From Sphingobacteriales bacterium (GTDB lineage Bacteria > Bacteroidota > Bacteroidia > Chitinophagales > Chitinophagaceae): a DNA stretch of 64,000 bases. Made by a program: the position numbers and the translations under genes. Position 1 is the first letter of the stretch. Each line of letters opens with the position of its first letter. The DNA lies in the NCBI GenBank assembly GCA_016185185.1, contig JACPOD010000036.1, positions 1 to 64,000 of the forward strand. The letters run 5' to 3'. This document shows, one piece after another, positions 63,694-64,000 of this stretch. Below the pieces are notes generated by a model that had not been told where the DNA came from, searched no databases, and worked only from the letters and a program-made list of their open reading frames with translations.

Positions 63694-64000
63694 ATGAAAG
63701 CAATGATCTTTGCAGCAGGATTGGGTACCCGGTTTAAACCATTTACTGATGTGCACCCAAAAGCACTGGCACTAGTAAACGGCAAGTCTTTACTACAGCG
63801 AAATATTGAATACTTTCAGCAATATGGAATTACCAATGTAGTAGTGAACGTACATCATTTTGCTGATCAGATCATTGAAGCCGTTCAAAAGAATAAAGGC
63901 TGGGGGTCTGATGTTATCATCAGCGATGAAACCAATGAAGTACTGGAAACAGGTGGGGGCCTATTAAAAGCAAAAGAAATGCTGATCAGTAGGGAGCCTT
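63694..64000 (+). CDS. murU: MurU-like sugar-1-phosphate nucleotidyltransferase, N-terminal part (cut by window end)
   Basis: The first 102 residues read MKAMIFAAGLGTRFKPFTDV, then PKALALVNGKSLLQRNIEYF: the GxGTRxxPxTxxxPK nucleotide-binding signature of the NTP_transferase family. VVNVHHFADQIIEAV and DETNEVLETGGGLLKAKEML follow as in MurU, which makes UDP-N-acetylmuramate from the sugar 1-phosphate. RmlA/GlmU-like relatives share the signature, so MurU is favoured mainly because an AmgK-like kinase lies seven bases upstream. The C-terminal two thirds lie outside the window. Confidence 0.75.
   Translation, partial: MKAMIFAAGLGTRFKPFTDVHPKALALVNGKSLLQRNIEYFQQYGITNVVVNVHHFADQIIEAVQKNKGWGSDVIISDETNEVLETGGGLLKAKEMLISREP

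Noticed and set aside
1-64000. CRISPR array, tRNA or rRNA genes, prophage
   Set aside because: No regularly spaced repeats, no tRNA-like folds with CCA-end context, no rRNA signatures and no phage structural genes were recognised on reading both strands; a dedicated scan could still find a tRNA.

Overview
The window is chromosomal DNA of a low-GC member of the Bacteroidota, most likely family Chitinophagaceae. The signs are a type IX secretion sorting domain, a SusC-like plug domain, Bacteroidota-type PEP carboxylase and LeuA, promoter-like pairs of the TTTG / TAnnTTG kind, and very little Shine-Dalgarno use except where a repeat supplies it. No tRNA, rRNA, CRISPR array, prophage or complete insertion sequence was recognised.

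Layout. Bases 1-2000 hold the tail of argH and a convergent helical-repeat protein. Bases 2050-12300 carry branched-chain amino-acid genes: leuA, leuB, an ilv leader peptide with attenuator, a truncated ilvE, ilvD, a DinB-type gene, ilvB, a broken ABM-type gene, ilvN and ilvC; leuC and leuD are not here. Bases 12400-24300 form a nitrogen block: gltB, gltD, two ammonium transporters around an outer-membrane porin, then nhaA. Bases 24400-33140 join carbon and aspartate-family metabolism: ppc is divergent from a threonine leader peptide, thrA, a damaged thrB, thrC and a partial second thrC. Bases 33300-49120 hold an outer-membrane protein, an ElaA-type acetyltransferase, rarA, a repeat-flanked ATPase, an Mrr-type nuclease, aspS, a giant alpha-2-macroglobulin-like protein split by a -1 frameshift, dnaJ and grpE. 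Bases 49300-64000 hold a repeat-rich gap, a broken beta-barrel gene, an RlmI-type methyltransferase, a tiny sorting-domain protein, peroxiredoxin, aquaporin, a Nif3-like protein, a zinc-ribbon coiled coil, recN, fabI, surE, an autoregulated XRE/S24 repressor and an AmgK-RapZ fusion beside a MurU-like nucleotidyltransferase.

How the genes work together. GOGAT and the transporters supply nitrogen, PEP carboxylase supplies oxaloacetate for aspartate, and ThrA/B/C lead to threonine, which feeds isoleucine synthesis by the ilv genes. Two leader peptides, one rich in Thr and one in Ile/Leu/Val, suggest that charged-tRNA supply controls the thr and ilv operons.

Most unusual. Short G/C palindromes sit exactly at gene borders, directly after stop codons or directly before start codons. 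The same or related palindromes also lie in frame inside thrA, rarA and aspS, and at the breakpoints of ilvE and thrB. Several genes carry isolated in-frame stops or one-base shifts. This could be real decay driven by repeats, or assembly and strain-mixing error; the sequence alone cannot decide.
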